Source: Sphingopyxis sp. Root154 (GTDB lineage: Bacteria > Pseudomonadota > Alphaproteobacteria > Sphingomonadales > Sphingomonadaceae). Taken from it: DNA of 64,000 nt. The translations under genes were made by a program, and so were the position numbers. The stretch is from positions 992,001-1,056,000 of the forward strand of contig NZ_LMGI01000001.1 in the NCBI RefSeq assembly GCF_001427105.1, written 5' to 3'. The notes under the pieces were generated by a model, which was not told where the DNA came from, searched no databases, and saw only the letters and a list, made by a program, of their open reading frames with translations. The first letter of the stretch is position 1. Each line of letters opens with the position of its first letter. Of this stretch, positions 32,938-41,442 are shown in pieces.

Positions 32938-33183
32938 CTATTCGGCCTCTTCGAACAGGTCGACCGCGTTCGCGGCGTTCGCCGACAGGCGGACCGTGTC
33001 GCCCTCGACCGCCGCGACGAGGCCGGCGGGCAGGTAGTGATGCTTGCCGTCGCCGCTGTCGGCCTTGGTCAGCTTGATGCGTTCGCCGTCGAGATGGTCG
33101 ACGGTGCCGATGTGGACGCCGTCCGCGCCGACAACATTCAGACCTTCCTTGATCGCGCTATGGTCATGCTCTGCCATGGTCAT
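32938..33183 (-). CDS. DUF2171 family protein
   Basis: An 81-residue protein with the DUF2171 pattern: IKEGLNVVGADGVHIGTVDH, LDGERIKLTKADSGDG, KHHYLPAGLVAAVEGDTVRL. This is a PRC-barrel-like small beta fold of unknown role, often seen in stress-linked contexts. AAGGAGA precedes the ATG at 33183. Longer readings on this strand to 33720 cross the secreted gene opposite and are not real. Confidence 0.85.
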   Translation of the reverse strand: MTMAEHDHSAIKEGLNVVGADGVHIGTVDHLDGERIKLTKADSGDGKHHYLPAGLVAAVEGDTVRLSANAANAVDLFEEAE

Positions 33184-33315
33184 TCTCCTTGCCGCTCCGG
33201 GGAGGGGAGCCTGGCCATCATACGCGCAGAAAGCGAGTCGGCTCCATACACCAGGGCGAGCCGCCCCAAAGCCGCGCCGCTTTCCATACGGCCGCCGCAC
33301 CGCTACCCTCCGGCG

Positions 33316-34089
33316 ATGCGCCCCCTTTCCATGCTCGCTGCCGTCGCGCTTCTTGCCGCGCCGCTCCCCGCCCTCGCCTGCTCGGTCGCACCGGACTACC
33401 GCGTCCCGACCAACCTCGAACTGGTCGAAGGCGCCGACCTCATCCTGCTCGGCACCGTGACCGCAGGCGATTTCGAACCCGACAGCACGCCGGAACAGAT
33501 GATTGCGGTGGAGCCCTTCGCGGCGCTCAAGGGCGCGATGCCGAACGCGCCGATCGCCCTGCCCGCCATGATCGCGGCCGATGCCGACATTCAGCTCAGC
33601 AATCCTTATGAACTTCAGGAAGCGCATCCGCAGAGCCTTGCCGGCGCGTGCGTCCGCTATGTCTTTCCGCGCGGGTCGCGCGTGCTCTTCTTCCTCGATC
33701 GGCAGGACGGCACATGGCACGCGGCGGGCGGCCCGTTCAGCCGCTGGGCCGAGGATGTGCTGACCGACGACGCCCCCTGGCTGCAGGCGGTGCGCTTCTA
33801 CATCGAGGTCGCGCGGCTGCCCGAAGAAGACCGCGCCGCCGCGCTCACCGCGCGCCGCGACGAACTCGGCGCGCTTGGCGACGACCCGGTCGCCCAGCTG
33901 ATCGCCGCGGACATCGACCGCCAGCTCGCCGGACCGAACGCGCCGCTGAAGGGCTCAATCGAACTCCCTCCGGCGGAACACGACACCATCGAGGAAGCGG
34001 TGGAAGAAGCCCAGGCGGCCGCCGAGGCCGCCGACGCGGCGGCGGATGCAGCGGCCAAAGAGGCCGAAGCCGTCATCCCGAACGATTAG
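33316..34089 (+). CDS. Secreted hypothetical protein with C-terminal Ala-rich coil
   Basis: A 257-residue exported protein. Signal peptide MRPLSMLAAVALLAAPLPAL, mature start near ACSVAPDYRVPTNLELVEGA. The core (DLILLGTVTAGDFEP; VRYVFPRGSRVLFFLDRQDG; GGPFSRWAEDVLTDDAPWL) recalls TIMP/NTR-like beta-barrel proteins that begin with a Cys after the signal (CSV), but that is tentative. The end is a long Ala/Glu coiled coil (EEAVEEAQAAAEAADAAADA). Stops converge with thermonuclease by a four-base TTAG overlap. Confidence 0.72.
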   Translation: MRPLSMLAAVALLAAPLPALACSVAPDYRVPTNLELVEGADLILLGTVTAGDFEPDSTPEQMIAVEPFAALKGAMPNAPIALPAMIAADADIQLSNPYELQEAHPQSLAGACVRYVFPRGSRVLFFLDRQDGTWHAAGGPFSRWAEDVLTDDAPWLQAVRFYIEVARLPEEDRAAALTARRDELGALGDDPVAQLIAADIDRQLAGPNAPLKGSIELPPAEHDTIEEAVEEAQAAAEAADAAADAAAKEAEAVIPND

Positions 34090-34661
34090 CACCAGGCGCG
34101 CCGCGGCCCCTCCCAAGGTCGCGCCAGCCCTTCATCAACGAGCACCGACCCGACGCTTGCCCCGCCGCGCGTGACGATGCGCAGCTTGCGGCCATAACGG
34201 TCGGTGCCGCGCCCGGCGCTTTCCAGACTGAAGGCGCCGGCATTCAGCCATGCGCGGAGCCGTTCGGTCGCGGCCTCGCCGAGCGCCGCCTCCTCGGCAC
34301 AGCGCGCAGGATGCGTTTCGGGGGTGTCGATGTCGGCGATGCGATATTTGTCGCCCGCGAACCAGAAGGTGTCGCCATCGACGACGCAATTGCTGCCGCC
34401 GCCGCTGTGACAGAGCGCGAAGCGCGCCGACAGCGCGTCGCGCGCTGCTGCGCCTTCGCCGCCCGCGAACATGGACGCCACGGGCGCGGACACCGCTTCG
34501 GCGCCGCCCGGAAAGCGCTGAAAGGGCGCGAGCGCGGCGACGAAGGCGACCGCCATCACCGGCGCCAGCCACAAATTCGACCGGATGGCGCGCCGTCTGC
34601 GCACCGGCCTGCTGCGGCGGGCGATACGGCGCTGCGGATAGTGAAAATCGGGTCCGGACAT
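34086..34661 (-). CDS. Thermonuclease family protein, membrane-anchored
   Basis: A 191-residue SNase-fold protein. An N-terminal Arg-rich stretch (RRIARRSRPVRRRRAIR) and one transmembrane helix (LWLAPVMAVAFVAALAPF) place the nuclease outside the inner membrane. The domain shows CVVDGDTFWFAGDKYRIADI, DIDTPETHPARCAEE, and RYGRKLRIVTRGGASVG with VLVDEGLARPW. Asp/Glu/Arg catalytic positions (DGDT, DTPE, DRYGR) are kept, so nuclease activity is likely. Confidence 0.85.
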   Translation of the reverse strand: MSGPDFHYPQRRIARRSRPVRRRRAIRSNLWLAPVMAVAFVAALAPFQRFPGGAEAVSAPVASMFAGGEGAAARDALSARFALCHSGGGSNCVVDGDTFWFAGDKYRIADIDTPETHPARCAEEAALGEAATERLRAWLNAGAFSLESAGRGTDRYGRKLRIVTRGGASVGSVLVDEGLARPWEGPRRAWC

Positions 34662-34720
34662 GCCGCGACCCTAGCGGTCGAGGCTTAGCAAAATCCCAAC
34701 GAGGCGGCTCCGCTATGGCG

Positions 34721-34743
34721 AACAAAGGGCGTCAATCACGCCC
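34721..34743 (-). terminator. Terminator after acidic protein gene
   Basis: GGGCGT (34727-34732) pairs with ACGCCC (34738-34743); on the minus strand TTTGTT follows. Downstream of the gene at 34784-35104. Confidence 0.55.
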
Positions 34744-34783
34744 GGTACGGCGCCGTTTTGACCCTCAACCTGGCGGCGAACGA

Positions 34784-35104
34784 TCAGGGCGCGCCGCGTG
34801 GCTCGTCGTCCTCGACCCCGCCCGGGCCAAGCTCGTCATCCTCGTCGTCGTCGCTGCGTTCGCCGCGATAGGCGTCCATGTCGATCACACCCGACCGCTC
34901 CATCTGGTTCATATGATCGACCAGATCCTGCACATCGTCGCTATCGTCGCCGCTGCTGACCTTGTCGCTGTCTTCCTGCGGGCGGTCGCGGCGCGCGGCT
35001 TCAGCGACGCTCTGCGCCTGCGCGTCCTCGTCATCCTGCTCGCGGTTGCGCGCTTCGGGCGCCTCGTCGGCTTGGACATCTGCTTTGCGGGGATCGTCGA
35101 TCAT
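34784..35104 (-). CDS. Acidic hydrophilic protein, 106 aa
   Basis: A very acidic protein rich in Asp, Glu, Arg and Gln (DDEDAQAQSVAEAARRDRPQ; DSDKVSSGDDSDDVQDLVDH; GERSDDDEDDELGPGG). No domain recognised; likely disordered. GGAGCCGGCC lies before the ATG. Possible nucleic-acid mimic or stress protein, but nothing proves it. Next gene (DsbA-like) is on the same strand upstream, 56 bases away. Confidence 0.6.
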   Translation of the reverse strand: MIDDPRKADVQADEAPEARNREQDDEDAQAQSVAEAARRDRPQEDSDKVSSGDDSDDVQDLVDHMNQMERSGVIDMDAYRGERSDDDEDDELGPGGVEDDEPRGAP

Positions 35105-35160
35105 GGCCGGCTCCTTTTAGTGGGGTAGCCGGGAAACGCGCGGGATTGCGCCGCCGTTCC

Positions 35161-35853
35161 TCAGGCGGCGGCCGCCAGCACTTTCGTCTCGATCACGCGA
35201 ATGAACACCTCGGGATCCTGCGCCCCCGGGATCAGCATCCGCCCGCCGAGAATGAAGGCGGGCACCCCGGTGATATTCTGGTCGGCCCAATAGGCTTCCT
35301 CGGTGCGCACCATCTCGCCGAACTCGCCCGACGCCAGGATCGCCGCCGCCCGCGCGCGGTCCAGACCTACCGACGCCGCGACATCGGCCAGTACATCATG
35401 GTCGCTCACATCGCGATTGTCGGTGAAGTGCGCAGTGAACAACGCGAGCTTCAACGCGGTCTGGACGCCCGTCGCCGCATCCTGCTCGGGCTCTTCGAGC
35501 GCACCCGCCCAGGTGAGCAGGCGGTGCGCATCGAAGCTGTTGCGCATCCGGAACTCCGGCCCGCGATTGAAGGTGAAGCCAAGGTCGGCGGCGACCCCCG
35601 CCATCTTGCCGCTGTTCGCGCGGCTCTGCTCGGCGCTGATCCCATATTTGCGCATGACATGCGCCCCGGCATCCTCGCCCTCGGGCGACATATCGGGGTT
35701 AAGCTCGAACGGATGCCACTGAACGCGGAAATCCAGCCGTCCCGCAAAATGGTCCATGACCTTCCGGAACTTCAGCCAGCCGATGATGCACCAGGGGCAC
35801 ATCACGTCGGACACGATGTCGACGCTCAGGCGCGGCACGCGCGGTTCGGTCAA
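35161..35853 (-). CDS. DsbA family oxidoreductase (FrnE-like)
   Basis: A 230-residue thioredoxin-fold protein with an inserted helical domain. VDIVSDVMCPWCIIGWLKFR carries the CPWC active site (near residue 19-22), WHPFELNPDMSPEGEDAGAH follows, and NITGVPAFILGGRMLIPGAQ holds the cis-Pro (GVPAF). No signal peptide, so cytoplasmic FrnE/2-hydroxychromene isomerase type rather than periplasmic DsbA. FrnE-like proteins act in oxidative stress. Confidence 0.92.
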   Translation of the reverse strand: MTEPRVPRLSVDIVSDVMCPWCIIGWLKFRKVMDHFAGRLDFRVQWHPFELNPDMSPEGEDAGAHVMRKYGISAEQSRANSGKMAGVAADLGFTFNRGPEFRMRNSFDAHRLLTWAGALEEPEQDAATGVQTALKLALFTAHFTDNRDVSDHDVLADVAASVGLDRARAAAILASGEFGEMVRTEEAYWADQNITGVPAFILGGRMLIPGAQDPEVFIRVIETKVLAAAA

Positions 35854-35885
35854 ATTTCTTCTCCTGCCGGCACGCGCCGCCGCAC

Positions 35886-36023
35886 TCAGTCGGAACGGCG
35901 ATCCTTACCCGTCCGCCGATCGCCCTTTCGGCGATCCGGCCCTTTGTAATTCGGGTCGTCGGTCGTCCGGCGGTCACTCGACCGCCGCTCCGAACTCGCC
36001 CTTTTGTCCTCATCGCTTGTCAT
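35886..36023 (-). CDS. Small basic protein, 45 aa
   Basis: GGAGGA precedes the ATG at 36023. The product (MTSDEDKRASSERRSSDRRT; GPDRRKGDRRTGKDRRSD) is an extremely charged low-complexity protein with DRR repeats. Such proteins are widespread in sphingomonads; function unknown. A reading from 36071 adds an unrelated hydrophobic start. Confidence 0.6.
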   Translation of the reverse strand: MTSDEDKRASSERRSSDRRTTDDPNYKGPDRRKGDRRTGKDRRSD

Positions 36024-36199
36024 ACGCTTCCTCCCCACCACAAAGGAAAACAGAAGCGACCCGGCGCGCAATAACTCACAAAATGGTTAAAAAGACAAGC
36101 AACGCGGGAAATCCGCCGTTTGTGGGCGGGTCAGCCTTGGGGTGGATACGACAGGCAGTTTGCAGCCACATCTCGAATGGCGGACATCCCCGATCCGCG

Positions 36200-36790
36200 T
36201 CAGCTGACGCGAATAGGCTCAACGCGCCCATTGGCTAACCGCCATATTACGTCCTGCGGAACGGGCAAACCGAGGGCATCGTCCTTGGCCAGACCGAGAT
36301 AGGCTCCCCGAATGAGGCGCCCCACTAATCCATGCGACACGGCAAGTACGACGCCTTGTGAGCCATCCAGCCATTGAGACACTCGCGCCATGGCAGCATC
36401 ATAGCTTTCGCCATTGGGTGACCGGAAAAACCAGTCGAACGGGGTCGTTTCGTCCAATCGCCCCGGCCACTGGGCGTCGATGTCCATATGTGTAAGACCG
36501 TCCCACGAACCAACCGAAACCTCGGCAATTCGGGGCTCCCACTGGGGCTCCGGAAACTTTCCAAAAGTTTTGATGATGGCGGTGGTTTCGCGCACTCGGC
36601 CTAACGGACTTGCGACCAACACATCTATCTCGGCCGCCACTGCGGCAAGGTACCGTCCGTATGCGGCTGCCTGTGCCGCACCCTTTTCTGTCAGGCGAGA
36701 GTCGAGCTTTCCTTGAAAGCGGCCAGAGGCGTTCCATTCGGTTTCACCATGCCGAACCAGATAAATTTCATTTTGCGACGACATAGCCAC
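36200..36790 (-). CDS. Histidine phosphatase family protein (phosphoglycerate mutase-like)
   Basis: A 196-residue histidine phosphatase. The phospho-His motif is YLVRHGETEWNASGRFQG (near residue 10), the second catalytic His lies in VVLAVSHGLVGRLIRGAYL (near 153), and LVASPLGRVRETTAIIKTF is the conserved arginine block. Base composition is less GC-rich than the average here. Likely a broad phosphatase acting on small phosphate esters such as alpha-ribazole or sugar phosphates. Confidence 0.92.
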   Translation of the reverse strand: MAMSSQNEIYLVRHGETEWNASGRFQGKLDSRLTEKGAAQAAAYGRYLAAVAAEIDVLVASPLGRVRETTAIIKTFGKFPEPQWEPRIAEVSVGSWDGLTHMDIDAQWPGRLDETTPFDWFFRSPNGESYDAAMARVSQWLDGSQGVVLAVSHGLVGRLIRGAYLGLAKDDALGLPVPQDVIWRLANGRVEPIRVS

Positions 36791-36903
36791 GGAACACCTT
36801 CCAATTCTGGTTCCGAGACTCTTACAAGTGCTACGCCTCGGCCGCCACTAGCATGCTCCCGCCGATGTCCGGCTCGTCGGCGCCTTGCCGAACCATTCAT
36901 GGA

Positions 36904-37389
36904 TCAGATCATCTGAAACGACCCGCTCTTCTCAAAAGCGGTATAAGCCTCGATGCTTCGGCGCATATTCTCGAGCATCGGGGGCAGGTTGTCCGGGCGA
37001 AACCATCGCAGGTCCAGCGTTTCCGATCCGTCGGCGGTTACAGCGCCGTCAAATTCGGTCGCGTAGAACATCATGACGAAGAACTGGCAAACATCGCCGT
37101 TCGGGAAGCGCACCGTCTCATAGCCCGGATCGCTGCCGAAGCCGAAGGGCACGGGATTTCGAATGCGAAGTCCCGTCTCTTCAAGCGTCTCGCGGACGAC
37201 CGCCTCCGTCAGATCTTCGCCCTCTTCCGCATTTCCGCCGGGAAGGCCCCACACGCCGAAGTCGCTTCGATGTTGCGGGAGAATAGACCCGTCGCTCCGG
37301 ATTATCACGACGCGCGCGCCCGGGACGAGCAGGCAGCGGCTCCCGACGAGCGAACGCAACTTTCCTAGATAGCTGTCCGCGAAACTCAT
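36904..37389 (-). CDS. NUDIX hydrolase
   Basis: A 161-residue Nudix protein. The Nudix box is GGNAEEGEDLTEAVVRETLE with ETGL, matching GX5EX7REUXEEXGU, near residues 51-73. SRCLLVPGARVVIIRSDGSI and FGVWGLPGG precede it. The MMFYATEFDG and LRWFRPDNLP blocks are shared with broad-specificity (MutT-like) housecleaning members. Composition is similar to the histidine phosphatase next to it, and the two may have arrived together. Confidence 0.92.
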   Translation of the reverse strand: MSFADSYLGKLRSLVGSRCLLVPGARVVIIRSDGSILPQHRSDFGVWGLPGGNAEEGEDLTEAVVRETLEETGLRIRNPVPFGFGSDPGYETVRFPNGDVCQFFVMMFYATEFDGAVTADGSETLDLRWFRPDNLPPMLENMRRSIEAYTAFEKSGSFQMI

Positions 37390-37400
37390 CGGATCGCCCG

Positions 37401-37826
37401 CTATCCAGCGTCGACGGGCATCGCATTATCAACCGCCGCCACCGGCCGCGACAACACCCACCAGCTTCCGACCATTAGCAGCACGGTCAGCGCCTCGATG
37501 ATCATCGCCTGCACGATCCCCGTATTGACCGCGTCGCCGCTCGCCACCCCGAACAACCGGCCGGCAAGCGCCGTGCCGTACAGTGCGGCGGGCACGAGCA
37601 GCGCGCGCAGCCAGCCCGGCACCAGCGCGCCGATCGCGGCCGCGCCGGCGGCGACAAGGAAAAAGGCCGACAGGTCGGCGCGGATCGTATTGGTCGCGGG
37701 ACCCTCGACCAATATGCCAAAGGTCTCGGTATAGCTCGCGGGGTCGAACAACCCGCGCGCGCCAACGATGACAAAGAACAGCGCCCACAGCAGGACGGCG
37801 CCGCGCAAGACCCAATTGACCATCAT
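37401..37826 (-). CDS. Membrane protein, four helices (DUF4345-like)
   Basis: A 141-residue protein with four predicted helices: VLRGAVLLWALFFVIVGARG, ADLSAFFLVAAGAAAIGALV, LRALLVPAALYGTALAGRLF and IEALTVLLMVGSWWVLSRPV. The helix-loop pattern and the FGILVEGPATNTIRADL linker fit DUF4345-type proteins. Function unknown. Confidence 0.72.
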   Translation of the reverse strand: MMVNWVLRGAVLLWALFFVIVGARGLFDPASYTETFGILVEGPATNTIRADLSAFFLVAAGAAAIGALVPGWLRALLVPAALYGTALAGRLFGVASGDAVNTGIVQAMIIEALTVLLMVGSWWVLSRPVAAVDNAMPVDAG

Positions 37827-37886
37827 TCTTCTCCCTGTTTCCGGCGAAGCTGCGCCATCGGGGAAGAAAGTTCAATCTATTCCGGG

Positions 37887-39041
37887 TTAAAGGCCGTCCG
37901 CCGCGAAGGTCTCTTCGATCCAGCCGCCGCCCAGCACGCGCGAATTGTCGGCGGCATCGTACAGCACCGCCGCCTGTCCCGGCGCGACGCCATATTCGGC
38001 CTCGGCGAAGATCAGCCGGTCGCCCGCGACACGCGCGGGCACCGGCTTCGCCATGCTGCGCACCTTTGCCATCACATCGCGCCCGTCGACGGCGCCCAGC
38101 CAGTTCGCTTCGCCCAGCCGCGCGCCGGAAACCGCGAGCGCGCGTCGCGGCCCGACAACCACCGCTTTCGTCCCGGCTTCGAGGCGCACCACGTAAAGCG
38201 GCTCGGCCTGTCCGCCGATCTCGATCCCGCGCCGCTGTCCGACCGTATAATGAATCAGGCCCTTGTGGGCGCCGAGCACGGTGCCGTCGACATGGACGAT
38301 CTCGCCCTGATCGTCGGCCTCGGGGCGCAGCTTGCGCACCAGCGTCGCATAATCGCCGTCGGGCACGAAACAAATATCCTGGCTGTCGGGCTTGCCCGCG
38401 ACGCCAAGGCCAAGGTCGCGCGCAATCTCGCGCACGACGCTCTTTTCGAGCCCGCCGAGCGGAAAGCGCAAAAAGTCGAGCTGGTCCTGCGTCGTCGCGA
38501 ACAGGAAATAGCTCTGGTCGCGCGCCGGGTCGACCGCGCGGTGCAGTTCGGCGCCCGCGGGGCCCATCATACGGCGGACATAATGACCCGTCGCAAGGCA
38601 GTCGGCGCCCAGCTCCTTGGCGAGCCGGAACAGGTCGGTGAACTTCACCCCCATGTTACAGCGCACGCACGGAATCGGCGTCCGCCCCGACAGATATTCG
38701 TCGGCGAACTGGTCGATCACCGTGTCGCGGAAGCGGCTTTCATGATCATAGACATGGTGCGCGAAGCCCAGCCGGTCGGCGACCGCGCGCGCGTCGCGGA
38801 TATCCTGTCCGGCGCAGCACGCGCCGACGCGCTTCGCCTTGGCGCCATGATCGTAAAGCTGGAGCGTCACGCCGATCACCTCGGCGCCCGAACGCGCGGC
38901 GAGCGCCGCGACGACGCTCGAGTCGACTCCGCCCGACATCGCAACGACGATTCGCCGGTCTTTCAGCGGCATCGGCAGCTGAAAGTCGGCCTGGGCAAGC
39001 CCGGCAGGGGAAGGAATCGTCTCGATCATGATCGGCGCCAT
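37887..39041 (-). CDS. mnmA: tRNA 2-thiouridine(34) synthase
   Basis: A 384-residue MnmA that thiolates U34 of tRNA Lys, Glu and Gln using a persulfide relay. The PP-loop is [17 protein letters not shown] (near residue 34), the first catalytic Cys lies in [16 protein letters not shown] and the second in [21 protein letters not shown] and [15 protein letters not shown] are the tRNA and ATP regions. GSSIEETF-type ending is replaced by [17 protein letters not shown] 39041 gives a 20-residue extra N terminus; ATG at 38970 is possible. Confidence 0.96.
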   Translation of the reverse strand: MAPIMIETIPSPAGLAQADFQLPMPLKDRRIVVAMSGGVDSSVVAALAARSGAEVIGVTLQLYDHGAKAKRVGACCAGQDIRDARAVADRLGFAHHVYDHESRFRDTVIDQFADEYLSGRTPIPCVRCNMGVKFTDLFRLAKELGADCLATGHYVRRMMGPAGAELHRAVDPARDQSYFLFATTQDQLDFLRFPLGGLEKSVVREIARDLGLGVAGKPDSQDICFVPDGDYATLVRKLRPEADDQGEIVHVDGTVLGAHKGLIHYTVGQRRGIEIGGQAEPLYVVRLEAGTKAVVVGPRRALAVSGARLGEANWLGAVDGRDVMAKVRSMAKPVPARVAGDRLIFAEAEYGVAPGQAAVLYDAADNSRVLGGGWIEETFAADGL

Positions 39042-39173
39042 CTAGGGATGCATACGCAAAAATGCCAGCTTTTCCGCGCAAAGTGTCAAGATATTGACGG
39101 GGGTTAAGCTTCGCTAACAGGGTCTGAAACGGGCATTTACGGGACCTTAGCTCCTCTGGCGTAGACGAGTCGC

Positions 39174-39554
39174 ATGAACTTCGTTCCATCCGATCTTCCG
39201 CGCATCGCCGGTGCGGCCAAGCTGTCAAAGCCCGGCTTCGACATCATATTGGCCGTGTCCAGCGCACGCCAGGCCGCCCTCCCGACCGTGCGGCAGCTGC
39301 GCACGCAGGCGCATCGCGAACGCCATGCGGCGAAGCTTAACGCCGTGCGCCACATATTTTGCGGGACGCGCGCAAGGGCGGAACAAAAAGCCCCGCGCGT
39401 CGTTCGCTTCTTCGATTTGTCCGACGATCCGAACGCCCTGCCCGAAACTATGAACGGCCTGTTTACCAGAGGATTTCAGCCGATGTTGAACCCCTCTGAT
39501 CTAGATACGAATGCGTCGGACATACCCCCCTCCGACGGTAATAATGTGGAATGA
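39174..39554 (+). CDS. Hypothetical protein, 126 aa, coupled to sciP
   Basis: An open frame from ATG 39174 to TGA 39552-39554; the stop overlaps an ATG at 39551 (ATGA) at the front of sciP. The product is basic in its first half (LRTQAHRERHAAKLNAVRHI; CGTRARAEQKAPRVVRFF) and acidic and Pro/Asp-rich at the end. Third positions are mostly G or C, as in real genes here, but no domain is recognised and there is no clear ribosome site. It could be a sciP leader gene or a false call. Confidence 0.45.
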   Translation: MNFVPSDLPRIAGAAKLSKPGFDIILAVSSARQAALPTVRQLRTQAHRERHAAKLNAVRHIFCGTRARAEQKAPRVVRFFDLSDDPNALPETMNGLFTRGFQPMLNPSDLDTNASDIPPSDGNNVE

Positions 39555-39556
39555 CT

Positions 39557-39856
39557 ATGATCGAGAATCAGAAAATCCGGCCCGCACAGGTTATCGGCCC
39601 CCTCGGGGAGCCGTTGACGCTGGACTCGCTGCCGCCCCCGTCGACGACCCGCTGGGTCGTGCGCCGCAAGGCAGAGGTCGTCGCGGCCGTTAACGGCGGA
39701 CTCCTTTCCGTCGACGAGGCGTGCGAACGCTATGGGCTGACCCTCGAGGAATTTGCCGGCTGGCAGCGGTCGATCGACCGCAGCGGCATGCCCGGACTGC
39801 GCGTCACGCGCATCCAGCACTACCGCGACCTCTACGAGCGCCAACAGCGCTTCTAA
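39557..39856 (+). CDS. sciP: CtrA inhibitor SciP
   Basis: A 99-residue SciP (DUF1153) that binds and inhibits the cell-cycle regulator CtrA. It shows the conserved VIGPLGEPLTLDSLPPPSTT, RWVVRRKAEVVAAVNGGLLS, VDEACERYGLTLEEFAGWQR and RVTRIQHYRDLY blocks; the helix-turn-helix is residues about 33-75. The ATG at 39557 has GGA six bases upstream; MTM from 39551 is the alternative. A strong terminator follows. Its presence supports an alphaproteobacterial host. Confidence 0.95.
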   Translation: MIENQKIRPAQVIGPLGEPLTLDSLPPPSTTRWVVRRKAEVVAAVNGGLLSVDEACERYGLTLEEFAGWQRSIDRSGMPGLRVTRIQHYRDLYERQQRF

Positions 39857-39883
39857 GGGCCGCGGGACCGGACCAGGCATGAG

Positions 39884-39912
39884 AGAGGGCGCTTCGGGCG
39901 CCCTCTTTTTTT
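39884..39912 (+). terminator. Rho-independent terminator after sciP
   Basis: Perfect nine-base stem AGAGGGCGC (39884-39892) with GCGCCCTCT (39898-39906), loop TTCGG, then T7 (39906-39912). Confidence 0.95.
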
Positions 39913-40135
39913 GCCGGGGCCCATGGATGGACAGGTGCGCGTCCGGACGCTCGCCGGATGGCTTGACGTCGTCGGGTACGTCTATGCCAGGGTAAGGGAT
40001 GCTCCCTGAATTCCCACCCCCAAACAACGCCGCATCAAAAGAAATACGCGCGATTTCATGCTCTTGACGTTTTCTTTGCAACCCTTCCGTTCACCCCGCG
40101 TTAAGCCTCCAAGTCAACTTTGGGAGTCATTCAAT

Positions 40136-40423
40136 ATGCGTAAGATGTTCATCACCCTCGCCGCCACCTCGGCCCTCGCACTCGGCGCCTGCCAGAGCCC
40201 GGCCGCCGATAAGGTCGAGGATCAGGCCGAAGCCAAGGCCGACGTGATCGACGAGCAGGCCGACGCCATGCCCGAAGGCGCGGCCAAGGAAGCAACCGAA
40301 GCTAAGGCCGATGCCGTCGAAGCCGCCGGCGAGGAAAAGGCCAACGCGATGGACGACAATGGCGAGATCGCCCCGTCGGAAGTCGCCCCCACCACGCCGC
40401 CGGCCGACCCCGCTAAGAAGTAA
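40136..40423 (+). CDS. Small acidic lipoprotein, 95 aa
   Basis: Starts MRKMFITLAATSALALGACQ with lipobox LGAC, so a lipoprotein of the outer or inner membrane. The mature part is a low-complexity Ala/Glu/Asp/Lys helix (DQAEAKADVIDEQADAMPEG; ATEAKADAVEAAGEEKANAM) resembling a coiled coil, then a Pro-rich tail. Upstream GGGAG about 12 bases from the ATG. Role unknown, possibly envelope linking like Lpp. Confidence 0.75.
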   Translation: MRKMFITLAATSALALGACQSPAADKVEDQAEAKADVIDEQADAMPEGAAKEATEAKADAVEAAGEEKANAMDDNGEIAPSEVAPTTPPADPAKK

Positions 40424-40450
40424 GGGCTGCCTGCCCTAAAGGGCAGGGTG

Positions 40451-40480
40451 AAGGGCGCCGGTTCATTCCGGCGCCCTTTA
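40451..40480 (+). terminator. Rho-independent terminator after lipoprotein
   Basis: Perfect 11-base stem AAGGGCGCCGG (40451-40461) with CCGGCGCCCTT (40468-40478), six-base loop, then TAT. It could serve both strands. Confidence 0.85.
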
Positions 40481-40632
40481 TCGTGCATATTTTCGCGGAC
40501 CTGTGATCTCGATCACCCCCGCCCCGGGCAATCGCGGATATTGACCCTGAACGGGACGGGAACTCGCTTTCAGCGAACCATTTCACGGACCACCCTTCCG
40601 CCGCCACCAGCGACCCAGGGCGGCGGGAGGGA

Positions 40633-41274
40633 CTAGCCGCCGGTCTGTTCGAGCCCGCGCAGCACATCCTGCACCCCCGGCGCGTCGCTGTCGGCGCGCA
40701 GCGCCGCGATCCCCGCCGCGACATCGAGCTTATAGTCCGCGACCCCTGCCGACTCGCCCGCCCACGCCGCATCCAGCGATTTCACCAGCCGCCGCGCCGC
40801 GGCATTTTCCGACAGCATATGCACCTCGAGCATGTCGAGCCCCTCGGCATGACAATGGACAAGCAGCGCCGCGGTCATCATCCGCGCCAGCCCCCGCCCC
40901 TGGAATGCGTCGAGCACCGCAATCGAAAATTCGCCCACCGGCCCGCCCGCCCGGTGGCGCACCGCATGCACCGCGCCGATCGGCGGCTGCCCCGGGCATT
41001 CGGTGCAGATCGCGCCCCACGCGATATGGTCGTGCCCGTCGACATCGGCGAGCCGCTCGACCACCGCGTCGGGCAGCACCGGCGCGGGCGAAAAAAAGCG
41101 CAGATAGCGCGACTCCGCCGACAGCTTCGCGATTCCCTCGCGGATCAGCGGGGCGTCGTCGGGAGTGATCGTGCGCAGGCACACCGCGGTGCCGTCGTTC
41201 AGCGTGCAATGCACCGCGATGTCCTCGATCCGCGGATAAACCTTCACACCTGGCTGCCCGTCCGTCGCGGTCAT
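40633..41274 (-). CDS. GNAT N-acetyltransferase
   Basis: A 213-residue GNAT domain protein. The acetyl-CoA loop is LDAFQGRGLARMMTAALLVH (near residue 123), with FSIAVLDAF before it, and the N-terminal start TVDGTAVCLRTITPDDA is replaced here by CTLNDGTAVCLRTITPDDAP. RYLRFFSPAPVLPDAVVERL is the typical block of the protein-acetyltransferase-like (Pat/YfiQ) subgroup, as a stand-alone domain. AGGAG precedes the ATG at 41274; a longer reading from 41736 is rejected because it crosses the regulator gene opposite. Confidence 0.86.
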   Translation of the reverse strand: MTATDGQPGVKVYPRIEDIAVHCTLNDGTAVCLRTITPDDAPLIREGIAKLSAESRYLRFFSPAPVLPDAVVERLADVDGHDHIAWGAICTECPGQPPIGAVHAVRHRAGGPVGEFSIAVLDAFQGRGLARMMTAALLVHCHAEGLDMLEVHMLSENAAARRLVKSLDAAWAGESAGVADYKLDVAAGIAALRADSDAPGVQDVLRGLEQTGG

Positions 41275-41442
41275 CGCAGTCTCCTGTCCCCGCACGATAG
41301 GGGCACCGCGCCCCGCCCGCAATCCACCCGCTTGGCGGCTCGCCCTACGCATTTCTCCCCGCCATAATCGGTGAAATGTTGAAAGCCGGACCCCCCTTAA
41401 CTTTGGTATGTTGCACCTCGAAGTCGAAAAGGTTGCACGTCT

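Noticed and set aside
34714..34783. Plus-strand start MANKGRQSRPVRRRFDPQP as a small gene
   Set aside because: No stop before running through the antisense of the acidic protein; contains the terminator hairpin of that gene.
39106..39121. TTAAGCTTCGCTAAC as a CtrA box before sciP
   Set aside because: Half-sites are six bases apart, not seven; also a mismatch.
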